Shown here piece after piece: positions 35,979 to 47,329 of a DNA stretch of 64,000 nt. Origin of the DNA: an uncultured Xylophilus sp. (GTDB lineage: Bacteria > Pseudomonadota > Gammaproteobacteria > Burkholderiales > Burkholderiaceae_C); the NCBI GenBank assembly GCA_913776965.1, contig CAJYQL010000025.1, positions 62,001 to 126,000 of the forward strand, written 5' to 3'. Under the pieces are notes generated by a model, which saw only the letters and a list, made by a program, of their open reading frames with translations, ran no database searches and had not been told where the DNA came from. Each line of letters begins with the position of its first letter. Within the stretch, counting starts at the first letter, position 1. Both the position numbers and the translations under genes were made by a program.

Positions 35979-37148
35979 TCATTCTTTAGAGCGCAATGCC
36001 ATCAAGGCGCCGAACGCCACCAGCCCGAGCGTTCCTGAAAGCCAAAGAGCGCCCGCTCCCCAACGATCCAGGCACACGCCAAAAAGCCATGGCGCAAGCG
36101 CCTGAGCGATCCGCGCTGGAACCATGAGCAACCCCTGTCGTGCGCCATAGCCCTGCGGCCCGAACAGAACCAGCGGCAGCGTGCCCTTCGCAATCGTCAG
36201 GATGCCGTTGCCGGCGCCGTGAAAGATCACAAAGACCGCCGCGAGCGGCGCACCGGCGAGCGCCATTAGCGCGGCTCCAATCGGGTGCATCAGTGTCGCC
36301 AGCCTGGCCGACAGCAGGGGATGGACATTGCGTAGCAGCCCAAACTCCAGGATCCGCGCGCCGACCTGAGCTGGCCCGACCAGGGCACCGAAGGCGACCG
36401 CTGCCGCAAGTGTGGCGCCGCCGGCCATCAGCAGCCTGGGCAGATGCGCCGCCATCGCGGTGCTGATGAACCAGGTAATCGCGAATACGATGGAAAGAAG
36501 CACGGAGGCCTTGAGAGGGCTGCTCGCCGTCGATGTCGACGAAGCCCCTTCAACTGCCGGCTCAGAAATGCTGGCGATGGCTGCGGCTTTTGGTAGCAAC
36601 GCGTTGAGCGGCAGTCCGAGGCAAACGTGCAGCGCAGCCCAACCAAAGCAGGCCCCGCGCCATCCGTACTGGGCCTCCAGCAGTGTCGAGAGCGGCCACC
36701 CGATCGTGCTCGCAAAGCCCGCAAAGAGGGTGATGCCTGTGATTGCGCTGCGCGAGTCGCGCCCGTACAGCCGGACCAGGCCGGCGAAGGCCGCCTCGTA
36801 GAGGCCGCTGCCCATCCCAATCCCCAACACTGCCCAGGCCACCAGCAGCCCGACTACGCTGTGCGCCATTCCCAGCAGGAGCAAGCCGGCAGCGAACACA
36901 AGGTTCGTTGCCATCAGGACTGGCCGGCCGCCCCAGCGGTCGATGCACCGACCGGCGTACGGTCCGAGGAATGCGGAAATCACCAAGGCAAAGGAGAACC
37001 CGGCGAACACCGTCGGCGTCTCGATGCCGAGATCCTTGGCCATCGGCGCCGCCAGCATCGCCGGCAGGTAGTACGACGATGCCCAGGCTAACGTCTGCGT
37101 GATGCCCAAGGCAACAACGACGGCAGAGCGACTGGACAGTGGCATCAA
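35979..37148 (-). CDS. Major facilitator superfamily transporter of the ars operon
   Basis: 389 residues, twelve hydrophobic segments, MFS motif in [13 protein letters not shown]. Last gene of the arsenic operon, overlapping arsH by four bases. The arsenic species moved is unknown. ArsJ-type function is unlikely without a neighbouring GAPDH gene. Confidence 0.85.
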   Translation of the reverse strand: MMPLSSRSAVVVALGITQTLAWASSYYLPAMLAAPMAKDLGIETPTVFAGFSFALVISAFLGPYAGRCIDRWGGRPVLMATNLVFAAGLLLLGMAHSVVGLLVAWAVLGIGMGSGLYEAAFAGLVRLYGRDSRSAITGITLFAGFASTIGWPLSTLLEAQYGWRGACFGWAALHVCLGLPLNALLPKAAAIASISEPAVEGASSTSTASSPLKASVLLSIVFAITWFISTAMAAHLPRLLMAGGATLAAAVAFGALVGPAQVGARILEFGLLRNVHPLLSARLATLMHPIGAALMALAGAPLAAVFVIFHGAGNGILTIAKGTLPLVLFGPQGYGARQGLLMVPARIAQALAPWLFGVCLDRWGAGALWLSGTLGLVAFGALMALRSKE

Positions 37149-37864
37149 ATCGAGCGCTGGTTGACCCGCTTGGACAGTTGCTCGGCGCCTTCCTTTCGCT
37201 CGCTGTAGCGGTCAACCAGGTAGGCGGCCGAATCGCGGGTGAGCAAGGTGAATTTCACCAGTTCTTCCATCACGTCGACCACCCGCTCGTAATACGAAGA
37301 GGGCTTCATGCGGCCCGCATCGTCGAACTCCATGAAGGCCTTCGCGACGGACGACTGGTTCGGGATCGTGATCATGCGCATCCAGCGCCCAAGCACTCGC
37401 AGCTGGTTCACGGCATTGAAGGACTGAGAGCCGCCCGATACCTCCATCACCGCGAGCGTTTTTCCCTGCGTGGGCCGCACCGCACCGATGGCCAGCGGAA
37501 CCCAGTCGATCTGCGCCTTCATGATGCCGGTCATGGCGCCGTGCCGCTCGGGCGAGGTCCAGACCATGCCTTCGGACCACTGTGCCAGATCGCGCAGCTC
37601 TTGCACCTTCGGATGGTCCTCGGGCGCGTCGTCCGGCATCGGCAGGCCGCGCGGGTCGAAGATGCGCGGCTCCGCACCCAGGGCTTGCAGCAGGCGTGCG
37701 GCTTCTTCGGTCAGCAGGCGGCTGTAGGAGCGCTCGCGCAGCGAGCCGTAGAGCAGCAGGATGCGCGGTGGGTGCGTGGCGCGCTCGTTCGGGTGCAGGC
37801 GTTCAGGATCAGGCTGCTGAAAGAGCGCCGCGTCGATGTTGGGAAGTTCAGGACTTGTGGACAC
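37145..37864 (-). CDS. arsH: ArsH flavoprotein
   Basis: 239 residues with the NADPH-FMN reductase motif [16 protein letters not shown] and [19 protein letters not shown], the ArsH signature. Oxidises trivalent organoarsenicals. GTG 37864 gives the usual N terminus and overlaps the end of arsC by 17 bases. Confidence 0.92.
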   Translation of the reverse strand: MSTSPELPNIDAALFQQPDPERLHPNERATHPPRILLLYGSLRERSYSRLLTEEAARLLQALGAEPRIFDPRGLPMPDDAPEDHPKVQELRDLAQWSEGMVWTSPERHGAMTGIMKAQIDWVPLAIGAVRPTQGKTLAVMEVSGGSQSFNAVNQLRVLGRWMRMITIPNQSSVAKAFMEFDDAGRMKPSSYYERVVDVMEELVKFTLLTRDSAAYLVDRYSERKEGAEQLSKRVNQRSI

Positions 37865-38279
37865 GCTGCCCCTTCGCGTCGACCACCGCCTCACCGTCTT
37901 CCTTGGCGAACGCCGCCTGCTGCGGCTGCGGCAGGATGTCGAGCACGGCCTCCGAAGGGCGGCACAGCCGCGCGCCGAGCGGCGTCACCACGATCGGGCG
38001 GTTGATCAAGATAGGGTGCTGCAGCATGAAGTCGACCAGCTGCGCGTCCGTCCACTTGGGGTCGTTCAGGCCGAGTTCGTCGTAGGGTGTGCCCTTCTGC
38101 CGCAGCACATCGCGCACCGGCACGCCCATCGTGGCAATCAGGCCTTCGAGAGTAGCGCGGTCGGGCGGGCTTTTCAGGTACTCAATCACCTCTGGCTCCT
38201 CGCCTGAATTGCGAATCAGCGCGAGCACGTTGCGGGAGGTTCCGCAGGCAGGGTTGTGATAGATCGTGATGTCGGTCAT
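37848..38279 (-). CDS. arsC: Glutaredoxin-dependent arsenate reductase
   Basis: 143 residues with the ArsC motif [17 protein letters not shown] (catalytic Cys12) and the [15 protein letters not shown] segment. Reduces arsenate to arsenite using glutathione/glutaredoxin. Follows arsB by 24 bases. Confidence 0.94.
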   Translation of the reverse strand: MTDITIYHNPACGTSRNVLALIRNSGEEPEVIEYLKSPPDRATLEGLIATMGVPVRDVLRQKGTPYDELGLNDPKWTDAQLVDFMLQHPILINRPIVVTPLGARLCRPSEAVLDILPQPQQAAFAKEDGEAVVDAKGQRVHKS

Positions 38280-38303
38280 GAGAGAAAAACGAAGTGACGG
38301 CGC

Positions 38304-39584
<1,281 letters not shown>

Positions 39585-39636
39585 GTGAGCTTCTTGTTGG
39601 GATCCGGAAAGAGAGAGCTGAGCGCCCTCCCCGGGC

Positions 39637-40122
39637 TTAAAGGGCGTCGAGAGCCGCCCGCAGTTGCGCGTCGTTCAATGAGTCAAAAGGCACTTGCGCA
39701 AGCTGGCGCATGCGCTCACCGATCGCCTGCCGCGTGGCTTCGAATGCCGCGCGTTTCTCAGCGGCGTTCGCACCGGCGTTGGATGGGTCGGGGTAGCCCC
39801 AGTGGATCTTGACCGGCGCGCCAGGCCAGTAGGGGCAGGCCTCTTGGGCAGCGCTGTCGCAGACAGTGATGACCACCCGCATCTGCGGCGCATCCGGTTC
39901 TGTGAACTCGTCCCAGCTCTTGCTGCGATAGCTCGATGTGTCGATGCCCGCCGCCTGCAGGACCTCGATGGCTATCGGGTTGATGCGCCCGCTTGGGGCA
40001 CTGCCAGCGCTGTAGGCCTGCACATCGACCCGAAGCTGCTTTGCCCAGTGGTTCAACATGCCCTCGGAGAGCACGCTGCGCGCCGAGTTGTGGGTGCAGA
40101 GGATGAGGATGTTCGTCGTCAC
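39637..40122 (-). CDS. arsC: Thioredoxin-type (low-MW phosphatase fold) arsenate reductase
   Basis: 161 residues with CTHNSARS P-loop near the N terminus and two further Cys ([14 protein letters not shown]). A second reductase mechanism beside the glutaredoxin type. Its ATG overlaps the preceding arsC stop by four bases. Confidence 0.9.
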   Translation of the reverse strand: MTTNILILCTHNSARSVLSEGMLNHWAKQLRVDVQAYSAGSAPSGRINPIAIEVLQAAGIDTSSYRSKSWDEFTEPDAPQMRVVITVCDSAAQEACPYWPGAPVKIHWGYPDPSNAGANAAEKRAAFEATRQAIGERMRQLAQVPFDSLNDAQLRAALDAL

Positions 40123-40616
40123 TGCCGGGTCCCGATGTTGCGCATCTCATGCTGGATGGCCATACGCTCCAGCTTGTCCATCGGCAGGGACAGCATGAAC
40201 TCGATGCGGCGCTTCAGCGTCACCGCAGTGTCCATGAAGGCGCGCTTTTTCTCTTCGTCAGTGCCTTCCACGGCAGCCGGGTCGGGCAGACCCCAGTGCG
40301 CTGTGATCGGCTGACCCGGCCACACCGGGCACATCTCGCCTGCGGCCTGGTCGCAAACGGTGATCACGAAATCCATCGGCGCGGCGCCGTCCTTGGCGAA
40401 CTCGCCCCAGCTCTTGCTGCTGTAGCCGCGGTCTTCGATGTGAAGCGTGCGCAGCGTTTCCAGGGCGAAGGGATTCACAGCACCCTTTGGATGGCTGCCT
40501 GCGGAGAAGGCCTTGAACCGGCTGCTGCCGAGCTGGTTGAGCAGGCCTTCGGCAATGATGGAGCGAGCCGAATTGCCGGTGCAGATGAACAGCACGTTGT
40601 GGAGAGAGGCAGTCAT
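40119..40616 (-). CDS. arsC: Second thioredoxin-type arsenate reductase paralogue
   Basis: 165 residues with CTGNSARS P-loop and the CDQAAGEMCPVWPG segment. About half identical to its neighbour, so likely an old tandem duplication. First structural gene after arsR. Confidence 0.9.
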   Translation of the reverse strand: MTASLHNVLFICTGNSARSIIAEGLLNQLGSSRFKAFSAGSHPKGAVNPFALETLRTLHIEDRGYSSKSWGEFAKDGAAPMDFVITVCDQAAGEMCPVWPGQPITAHWGLPDPAAVEGTDEEKKRAFMDTAVTLKRRIEFMLSLPMDKLERMAIQHEMRNIGTRQ

Positions 40617-40669
40617 GGTGGTCAGTGGATTGGAAAATCTTCAACGCCCGGCATCTAGGAACGATCTGC

Positions 40670-40996
40670 TCAGGGCGAACAAACCAGCGAGCCATTCGAG
40701 ACGGCGCAAGCCTCGCCTTGGCAGCAGTTTTCTGTGAGGTAGCCCACCAGCGCATTCATCTGGTCGAAGGCGGCGCGGTAGATGAGGTGGCGACCCTGAC
40801 GCTCCTGGGTCACAAGGCCAGCGTGCGTCAGCTCTTTGAGGTGAAACGACAGGCTCGTGGCAGGTACGCCGATCGCTTCGACAAGCGCGCCGGGCGTCAG
40901 CCCCTCTTGGCCTGCCACGACCAGGCAGCGAAAAACCTGCAAGCGCATTGGCTGTGCCAAGCCTGCAAGGGCGCGAACGGCATCGTTTGATTCCAT
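40670..40996 (-). CDS. arsR: ArsR-family arsenic-responsive repressor
   Basis: 108 residues with a winged HTH (VPATSLSFHLKELTHAGLVTQERQGR, quoted in part) and a C-terminal Cys pair (ENCCQGEAC) that may bind As(III). Autoregulates the leftward operon through the palindrome at 40999. Confidence 0.92.
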   Translation of the reverse strand: MESNDAVRALAGLAQPMRLQVFRCLVVAGQEGLTPGALVEAIGVPATSLSFHLKELTHAGLVTQERQGRHLIYRAAFDQMNALVGYLTENCCQGEACAVSNGSLVCSP

Positions 40997-40998
40997 AC

Positions 40999-41014
40999 TT
41001 CGATTATGTTCGAA
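40999..41014. promoter_or_regulatory. ArsR operator palindrome
   Basis: TTCGA-ttatgt-TCGAA begins three bases upstream of the arsR start codon; the form resembles ArsR sites. Confidence 0.65.
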
Positions 41015-41068
41015 ATGTCGGAGGATTTATGAAGATTTTGTGTCACGCGAGTGACCTCGGGGAGAGCA

Positions 41069-41096
41069 AAAAAAAGCTGGCGCGAGGCCAGCTTTT
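41069..41096 (-). terminator. Terminator of the lead operon
   Basis: Ten-pair stem AAAAGCTGGC / GCCAGCTTTT, followed on the minus strand by seven T in total. It lies 38 bases past the small Cys-rich peptide gene and separates it from arsR. Confidence 0.8.
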
Positions 41097-41133
41097 GGTC
41101 CGGTCGCCAGCTCCGCTGACGCGCCCGGTTTGC

Positions 41134-41250
41134 TTATTCGCAGCAGGGCATCGCGGCTTGGTCGGCTTCGTCACAGCAGCAGCACGGTGCTGCAGCAAAG
41201 ACTGCGGTGGTTGCGAGCATGAGGGTGAAGATGGCGAGGAGCTTTTTCAT
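41134..41250 (-). CDS. 38-residue Cys-rich exported peptide
   Basis: Signal peptide MKKLLAIFTLMLATTAVFA followed by a mature tail of about 19 residues with six Cys (PCCCCDE...MPCCE). Probably binds Pb or Cd in the periplasm. ATG 41250 is preceded by AGGATCACC. Last gene of the operon behind the FTR1 fusion. Confidence 0.75.
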   Translation of the reverse strand: MKKLLAIFTLMLATTAVFAAAPCCCCDEADQAAMPCCE

Positions 41251-41374
41251 GGTGATCCTAGGGAATCGAGGGAAGCGGTTCTGGCCGATCCAGGGTGGCT
41301 GGCCGGATGTCGGGGCAGCATCAAGCGGCGAGCATCCCAGAGAATAGCAGCGCACCAACCCGGCATCCAGCCAT

Positions 41375-43306
41375 TCAGGACGCCCTTGGCTGCCTCGCCC
41401 TGAAGGCGTTCATGCCAAAGCCTGCTACGGCGATCAGCAGGACGATGCTTTGAACCACGATGGTTTCGGCGGACGGGTAGATCCCTAGCAAGTCGACCCG
41501 AGGAGCCATGAGAGGCGTGGCTCCGAGCCAACCGGCCTCTTGCAGGCCAGCCACCCCCTTGCCTGCAAGAACGACAGCCAGGACAGCCACCAGAACGGAG
41601 CTGATGCTGAAAAACTTCCCGATCGGCATCCGAGCGCTGGTCTTGAGCATTACCCAAGCGAGAACTGCCAGGAGCAAGATGCCGAGGCCCAGTCCGCCCA
41701 GCAGCGCGTTGCCGTTCCCGTCCGCCGACAAGGCCGAGTAGAAAAGCACCGTCTCGAACACTTCTCGGTAGACAGCGATGAAGGACAGTCCAAACAAAGC
41801 CCAGGCCGAGCGCTTCGACATGGCCGAAGACAGCTTTTCCTTGAGGTACGCCTGCCAACGACCCGCAGCGCTCTTTTGATGCATCCATAGGCCAACGCTG
41901 AGCAGAACCAGGGCAGCAAAAAGCGATGACAACCCTTCCGTCACTTCGCGGCTGGCACCGCTGATGTTCACGAAGTAGGTCGCAACCGCCCAGGTCAGGC
42001 CGCCCGCGGCCAGGGCGGCCACCCAGCCGCCGTGCACGTAGCGCAGGATGTCATGCCGATCTGCTTTCTTCAGGAACGCGATCATGCCGACGACGATCAA
42101 CAAGGCTTCGAGACCTTCTCTGAGCAGAATCGTGAGAGAACCCAGGAACGTGGTGAGCGGCGCGGCGGCCTCGCCGCCGAGCTCCTTTTCTACTTCGGCG
42201 AAGAGATAGTCCAGCTTCTGCGCTGCGGTCTCGGCTTGAGCCAGCGTGCCAGTGGCAATGGCCGATCGGTAGGCAAGCATGCCGTCCTCAACCTCGGTCA
42301 ACAGGGTCTTGTTGCGCGCGCCCAGAGATGGCTCCAAGGGCTCGAAGCCGTCAAGGTACGCGGACAGTGCGAGTCGGGTCGCGCCAGGCTTGTCACCTTG
42401 GCGGATGGCCGCAAGGCTCTCATCGAGCCGCCTGCGCGAGAGGGCCAACCCACCCGTGTTGCCGGCCGCCGAAGCCACCTCCAGATGGCTGCGCAGGTAC
42501 GCAGTGAGATCTCGCGCTGCATCCGGGCCAACGGAACTGGATGCAGCAGCCTCGGTCACCGTGGTCACAGCAGCGAGGTCGGGGAACGCCTTGCGTGCAG
42601 CTGCGTCGTTCTTCCAGAGCTGCTCCCCTTGGGTGCGCATTCGATCGTCATGCGAAAGCGTGCCTGCAAAAAACGCGAGTGCCCACCGATCCTCTTCCGG
42701 CAAGGCTGCAAAGCTCGGCATCGACGTCCCGGTGACCCCTTGGGAGACGACCTGGTAGAGCGCCATCACGCTGCGCGAGCGAGCGCGCTCGCGATCGGTG
42801 AATGCGATCGGGGGCGGTTCCAGATTGGCGGCAAGCGGGCCGTCCCCGCCGCCCGTCGCGCCATGGCAGGATGCGCACTGAGCTTGGAAAAGCGCTGCGC
42901 CCTTCTTGAGGTCCGGCAGCACCTTGGGCGCGACCGGAATCGGGTACGCGGCGATCAACAGGGCCTCGGCTTGATGTGCCAGGCGTGCCACTTCTGCGCC
43001 GTCTGCCTTGGCTGTGACAGCCTCCTGCAGCTTGTGGGCGGCTGCGATGACCGCATCTTTTGAAGCGTGGGCCGGGAGGGCCTGGGCCTGGGTCACCGCA
43101 TTTGCTGTGAAGTCGCGCATCTCTGCGTACTCGGACTCGCTGACGACGGCTCCTTTGTCTACGGCGCCGCTGTAGTCGACGGCGACGTAGTCCAGCAGCT
43201 GCCAAAGCTGTCGAGGGCCCTCTTCGCCGCCTGGATTTGGCGTCTGCGCTGCGGCAGCTCCCATGAAACACAACCCTACCCACAACACCAACAGCAAGCG
43301 CTTCAT
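41375..43306 (-). CDS. pbrT: Cytochrome c-FTR1 fusion permease, PbrT-like
   Basis: 643 residues: signal peptide, a domain with one haem motif CASCH (about residue 140), then an FTR1 permease with seven membrane segments and two REGLE/REVFE metal-binding motifs. In Cupriavidus the related PbrT takes up Pb(II). Located between the P-type ATPase and the Cys peptide, all leftward. Confidence 0.88.
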   Translation of the reverse strand: MKRLLLVLWVGLCFMGAAAAQTPNPGGEEGPRQLWQLLDYVAVDYSGAVDKGAVVSESEYAEMRDFTANAVTQAQALPAHASKDAVIAAAHKLQEAVTAKADGAEVARLAHQAEALLIAAYPIPVAPKVLPDLKKGAALFQAQCASCHGATGGGDGPLAANLEPPPIAFTDRERARSRSVMALYQVVSQGVTGTSMPSFAALPEEDRWALAFFAGTLSHDDRMRTQGEQLWKNDAAARKAFPDLAAVTTVTEAAASSSVGPDAARDLTAYLRSHLEVASAAGNTGGLALSRRRLDESLAAIRQGDKPGATRLALSAYLDGFEPLEPSLGARNKTLLTEVEDGMLAYRSAIATGTLAQAETAAQKLDYLFAEVEKELGGEAAAPLTTFLGSLTILLREGLEALLIVVGMIAFLKKADRHDILRYVHGGWVAALAAGGLTWAVATYFVNISGASREVTEGLSSLFAALVLLSVGLWMHQKSAAGRWQAYLKEKLSSAMSKRSAWALFGLSFIAVYREVFETVLFYSALSADGNGNALLGGLGLGILLLAVLAWVMLKTSARMPIGKFFSISSVLVAVLAVVLAGKGVAGLQEAGWLGATPLMAPRVDLLGIYPSAETIVVQSIVLLIAVAGFGMNAFRARQPRAS

Positions 43307-43388
43307 TCTTCAACCTAAACAGGAACGAAGGGGATTTTCGTTCACGAGAAAAAAGAGCTGCAACGTCTCATCGCAGCTTCGGCCTGGC

Positions 43389-45704
43389 TCAAGCTTCGGT
43401 CTTCACCTTCATGAGCCGAAGACCGTTGGCGACCACCAGCAGCGTGGCCCCCATGTCGGCGAACACGGCCATCCACATGGTGGCCGTGCCGAATACTGCG
43501 AGCACCATGAACACGGCCTTGATACCCAGGGCAAGCGAGATGTTCTGCATCAGGACGGTGTGCGTCTTGCGGGACAGCCGAATCGTCTCTGGAATGCGCC
43601 GCAGGTCGTCGTTCATGACCACGACATCGGCCGCTTCCATGGCGATGTCCGTGCCCATGCCGCCCATTGCGAATCCGATGTCGGACTTGGCCAACGCGGG
43701 GGCATCGTTGATGCCATCACCCGTCATGCCCGTCATCCCATGGCGCTTTCTTAGCCCCTCGATCTGAGCCAGCTTGTCTTCTGGCAACAGATTGCCAAGC
43801 ACCTGGTCGATGCCGGCTTGCGCAGCGATGGTCTTGGCGGTGGCGGCGTTGTCGCCCGTCAACATGATCGGAACGACTCCGAGCGCCTTCAGCTCCGCAA
43901 CCGCTTGCTTCGAAGATTCCTTGATCGTGTCGGCCACGGCGAAGATCGCCAGGACGCCTTCTTCATCCGCCAGAAGAGTGACGGTGCGGCCTTGCTCTTC
44001 ATGCGTTTTCAGCTCTGCTTCAAGTTCTGCCGACAACAGCCCTCGCTCCTGAACCAGGCGAAGGTTGCCCAGCGCGTACTTGCGCCCTCCAATGGCTCCC
44101 TCCGTGCCTCGGCCAGGCAAGGCCGTAAATGAAGAAACATCGCTGGTTGGTAGTGCCAGGCCTTGAGCAATCGCCTTGGAAACCGGGTGGTCGGAGCGAG
44201 CCGCCAGGCTCATCCCGATGCGCCCGATCGGACCTTCATCGTCGCCGCCGCGCAGAGACCTCCACCCCACGAGCTTGGGCTTGCCTTCAGTGATGGTGCC
44301 CGTCTTGTCGAGCGCCAGAGCCTTCAAGTTTCTCGCTTCCTCCAGGTAGGTTCCGCCCTTGATGAGGATGCCTCGGCGTGCGGCCGAAGCCAGTGCACTG
44401 ACGACCGTGACGGGCGTCGAAATGACGAGCGCGCATGGGCACGCCACCACCAGCAGGACCAAGGCCTTGTAAATCGCGTCCACCCAGGCGAAGCCGAAGA
44501 GCCAGGGGCTCAGCACCGCGACAGCCAATGCAAAGGCAAAAACGGCCGGCGTATAGATCGCTGCGAAGCGGTCAACGAAGCGCTGTGTGGGAGCGCGCGT
44601 GCCTTGCGCTTCCTCCACCGCATGAATGATCCGAGCCAAGGTGGTGTTCGAGGCCGCTGCGGTTACCCGAAACTGAAGCTCTCCGGTCTCGTTGATCGTG
44701 CCGGCATACACAGGATCTCCGACAGTCCGATCGACCGGCAGGCTCTCACCGGTCACAGGGGCCTGGTTCACGGCACTGCGACCTTCGGTGATGAGGCCGT
44801 CCAATGGCACCCGCTCACCAGGGCGAATCCGAACGATCGCTTCCAGTGGCACGCTCTTCGACGGAAGAGCCTTCCAGCTCTTGTCTGGCTGCAGGACATC
44901 GGCCTCCTCGGGTGCCAGCGCGACCAAGCCCTTGATGGCGTTGCGCGCGCGGTCCGCCGCGCGTGCCTCGATCAGCTCCGCGATGGCGTAAAGAGCCATC
45001 ACCATGGCTGCTTCAGGCCATTGGCCGATGAAAAACGCGCCTGTGACGGCAACACTCATGAGGGCATTGATGTTCAGGCGCCCGCGAACCAGTGCCTTTA
45101 TGCCCTTGGTGTACGTTTCCACCCCGGACAGCCAGATAGCCACCACGGCGACCACCAGGCCGGCGTACTTCAAGGCTGGCGTGTCGCTTGAAAGGAAGTG
45201 AAAACCCTCGGCGCCGATCGCCAAGACCAAAGCCGCGCCAAGACGCATCACGCTCGCGCCGTGCTCGACCTCGTCGTCTTTCCCACCAACTGCCGCGTCT
45301 CCCGCCCCCTTGACAGGGGTCGGCTCATACCCAGCATTCCGGATCGCCGCGACTGCGGCGGTCAGGGCGTCTTCAGAGGCCTGAATGGCGACGGTCCGCG
45401 CACCGAGCTGAAAGTTCATGCTGCGGATGCCCTCGACCTTGTCCAACGCGCGACGAATGTCACTTTCCTCAACCGCGCAATCCATCGTTGGGATGCGAAA
45501 GACGCTGGCGCCTGCGGGGGTCGCCACCGCTGCCGTTGACTGCGCCGCAGGAGCACAACAAGCGTCCGCGGTGCAGCAATCATCTGCGGCAGGACGCGTG
45601 TTGGACGTACTTTGGGGGGCTGGAGACGGCGCGCAACAGGAGGCCCCGCTGCAGCATTCTTCAACGGCAGAATCGGCGACGGCGCGAGGAATGGCATTTG
45701 ACAT
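43389..45704 (-). CDS. Zn/Cd/Pb-translocating P-type ATPase
   Basis: 771 residues: Cys-rich N terminus (CCSGASCCAP, DDCCTADACCAP), one HMA-like domain, CPC metal site in VACPCALVIST, DKTGT phosphorylation site and [13 protein letters not shown]. Exports soft divalent metals (PbrA/CadA/ZntA type). Start is at the ATG about seven bases after a predicted -10 box, so the mRNA may be leaderless, or a later start is used. Confidence 0.9.
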   Translation of the reverse strand: MSNAIPRAVADSAVEECCSGASCCAPSPAPQSTSNTRPAADDCCTADACCAPAAQSTAAVATPAGASVFRIPTMDCAVEESDIRRALDKVEGIRSMNFQLGARTVAIQASEDALTAAVAAIRNAGYEPTPVKGAGDAAVGGKDDEVEHGASVMRLGAALVLAIGAEGFHFLSSDTPALKYAGLVVAVVAIWLSGVETYTKGIKALVRGRLNINALMSVAVTGAFFIGQWPEAAMVMALYAIAELIEARAADRARNAIKGLVALAPEEADVLQPDKSWKALPSKSVPLEAIVRIRPGERVPLDGLITEGRSAVNQAPVTGESLPVDRTVGDPVYAGTINETGELQFRVTAAASNTTLARIIHAVEEAQGTRAPTQRFVDRFAAIYTPAVFAFALAVAVLSPWLFGFAWVDAIYKALVLLVVACPCALVISTPVTVVSALASAARRGILIKGGTYLEEARNLKALALDKTGTITEGKPKLVGWRSLRGGDDEGPIGRIGMSLAARSDHPVSKAIAQGLALPTSDVSSFTALPGRGTEGAIGGRKYALGNLRLVQERGLLSAELEAELKTHEEQGRTVTLLADEEGVLAIFAVADTIKESSKQAVAELKALGVVPIMLTGDNAATAKTIAAQAGIDQVLGNLLPEDKLAQIEGLRKRHGMTGMTGDGINDAPALAKSDIGFAMGGMGTDIAMEAADVVVMNDDLRRIPETIRLSRKTHTVLMQNISLALGIKAVFMVLAVFGTATMWMAVFADMGATLLVVANGLRLMKVKTEA

Positions 45705-45710
45705 TCAAGC

Positions 45711-45741
45711 ATTGGAAACCCTGCAGTGGGTGTAGAGTCAA
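45711..45741 (-). promoter_or_regulatory. MerR-type promoter and operator of the P-type ATPase
   Basis: Minus strand: -35 TTGACT (45741-45736), 19-base spacer, -10 TCCAAT (45716-45711). The spacer holds the dyad ACTCTACA-cccac-TGCAGGGT (45718-45738). A 19-base spacer with central dyad is diagnostic of MerR-activated promoters. Confidence 0.8.
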
Positions 45742-45759
45742 GGCCTCCAGGAGGCTCCA

Positions 45760-46203
45760 ATGAAGATCGGCGAGTTGGCGAAGGCCACAGACACAAGCGT
45801 TGGGAACATCCGCTTCTATGAACGGGAAGCGTTGCTCCCGGCCCCCCAGCGCTCAGAAAACAACTACCGGTCCTACGGGGACGAGCACATCGAACGGCTC
45901 ACCTTCATCCGACATTGCCGATCTCTTGACATGGCCCTGGGGGAGATCCGCTCTCTGCTGCGCTTCAAGGAAACGCCTCAAGAAAACTGCGATGGCGTCA
46001 ATGAACTGCTTGATGAGCACATCGGGCACGTTGCCGAGCGGATCCGGGAGTTGAGAACGCTTGAAAAGCATTTGAAGGTACTGCGCGCGCAGTGCGCGGA
46101 ATCCAACGATGCCGCGTGCTGCGGAATTCTTAAAGAGCTTTCAACCCAAACGTCTGCTTCGGCCGTGCAGCCAGGCCGCAAGCACATTCACGGTACTCAC
46201 TGA
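45760..46203 (+). CDS. MerR-family Cd/Pb-responsive regulator
   Basis: 147 residues with N-terminal MerR HTH (IGELAKATDTSVGNIRFYE) and metal-site cysteines C77, C112 and the pair C120-C121, the CadR/PbrR pattern; the tail is His-rich (GRKHIHGTH). Diverges from the ATPase gene it should activate. Confidence 0.92.
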   Translation: MKIGELAKATDTSVGNIRFYEREALLPAPQRSENNYRSYGDEHIERLTFIRHCRSLDMALGEIRSLLRFKETPQENCDGVNELLDEHIGHVAERIRELRTLEKHLKVLRAQCAESNDAACCGILKELSTQTSASAVQPGRKHIHGTH

Positions 46204-46385
46204 CCTGACACAGCGTACGCGTTAAACAGATGATGCCTAAAAGCGGGCACTCGTCTACGTCTGCTTTCTGGCCGGATGCGGAAGCTCATGGGGCGGCGCC
46301 AGTGTCTGCAGCCGCTGCAAAGCAGACGTCCGCAAAAGCCCGCCGTATCGCGGCTTGGTGACCCGGAGCGATTCTTGGTACATCC

Positions 46386-47264
46386 GTGAAGCAGAAGGTC
46401 GGCTTGCCGGGAGGGCTGTATCCCCACCGCGCTCGGCCACGAATGGGCTCGCCCGGCCACTTCACCGTAAAAGCAGCAGTGGAACTGCTACTCAGGGATC
46501 AGTCGATTACCGTGTCGGCTGAATCCAATTTAACTGGCGGCGAAACGGTTGCCCGTGACGATGGAGACGCTGTGGTGGTGCTGGCGGCCTTGGACCCGGA
46601 GGAGGCCAGGCTGGGTCACTCGAACATTGGATTCAGCCGCGCCGACTGGGAGCGCGGCTCGCCAGACTGGTGGTATGTCTCGATGTACCTGCACAAGGCC
46701 GCCTTTGATCTTCTTTTTTCCGCAGTCGGTGAATGCAAGGCGTCGCGCATGCACTTGGTGGTCAGCCTCAAAGGCTACACCTCGCATCACCCGATGGCGC
46801 CCGGAACTCGCGCGGAGAACCTGTTCTTGAGGCCGGCCGATCCGAGCGAGACGCTCGGATCGGCCAAGTTGGCCAAAGGCTACGTGAGCAGCATCTTCGC
46901 GAGGAACACTCTCCACGCAATCGCACCCCCTCCGGGGCCGGACCCTTACGCCTCCGAAGACGAAACGAACACGGAAATCCCGGCTCCCGCACTGATCCCA
47001 GCCGACCCCGTGGCCGCCGCTGTCGTTGCTCTGACCGTCAACGTTGAGAAGCTCCGGACCTCGCTGAAATGGGGTGCAGGCCTCATCTTTGTCGCCCTGC
47101 TGTTCCTGGTCGGAAGTGACCCGTTTCATGTAACAGGCCAAAGGGTCTGTACATTAGATCTACTGAAAATAGAATTTGGCGATGATCTCAAGTCGTTGTC
47201 GGGCAACAAGAATCCAGACATTAGTTGCCGTCTTGGGGTGGTAGTAGTTTCTCAGCTCTACTGA
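46386..47264 (+). CDS. Hypothetical protein with one membrane segment
   Basis: Up to 292 residues from GTG 46386; ATG 46443 is an equally good start. Soluble first 200 residues (segments DWWYVSMYLHKAAFDLL, RMHLVVSLKGYTSHHP), then one hydrophobic segment (GLIFVALLFLVGS). Possibly a toxin or sensor of the following cassette, but no family is recognised. Confidence 0.55.
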   Translation: MKQKVGLPGGLYPHRARPRMGSPGHFTVKAAVELLLRDQSITVSAESNLTGGETVARDDGDAVVVLAALDPEEARLGHSNIGFSRADWERGSPDWWYVSMYLHKAAFDLLFSAVGECKASRMHLVVSLKGYTSHHPMAPGTRAENLFLRPADPSETLGSAKLAKGYVSSIFARNTLHAIAPPPGPDPYASEDETNTEIPAPALIPADPVAAAVVALTVNVEKLRTSLKWGAGLIFVALLFLVGSDPFHVTGQRVCTLDLLKIEFGDDLKSLSGNKNPDISCRLGVVVVSQLY

Positions 47265-47329
47265 AAATGTGTAACAGAGGCCCGGGTTTCTGCCGCTGCG
47301 GAAAGCACCTCCCACGGTTACATTAGGGG

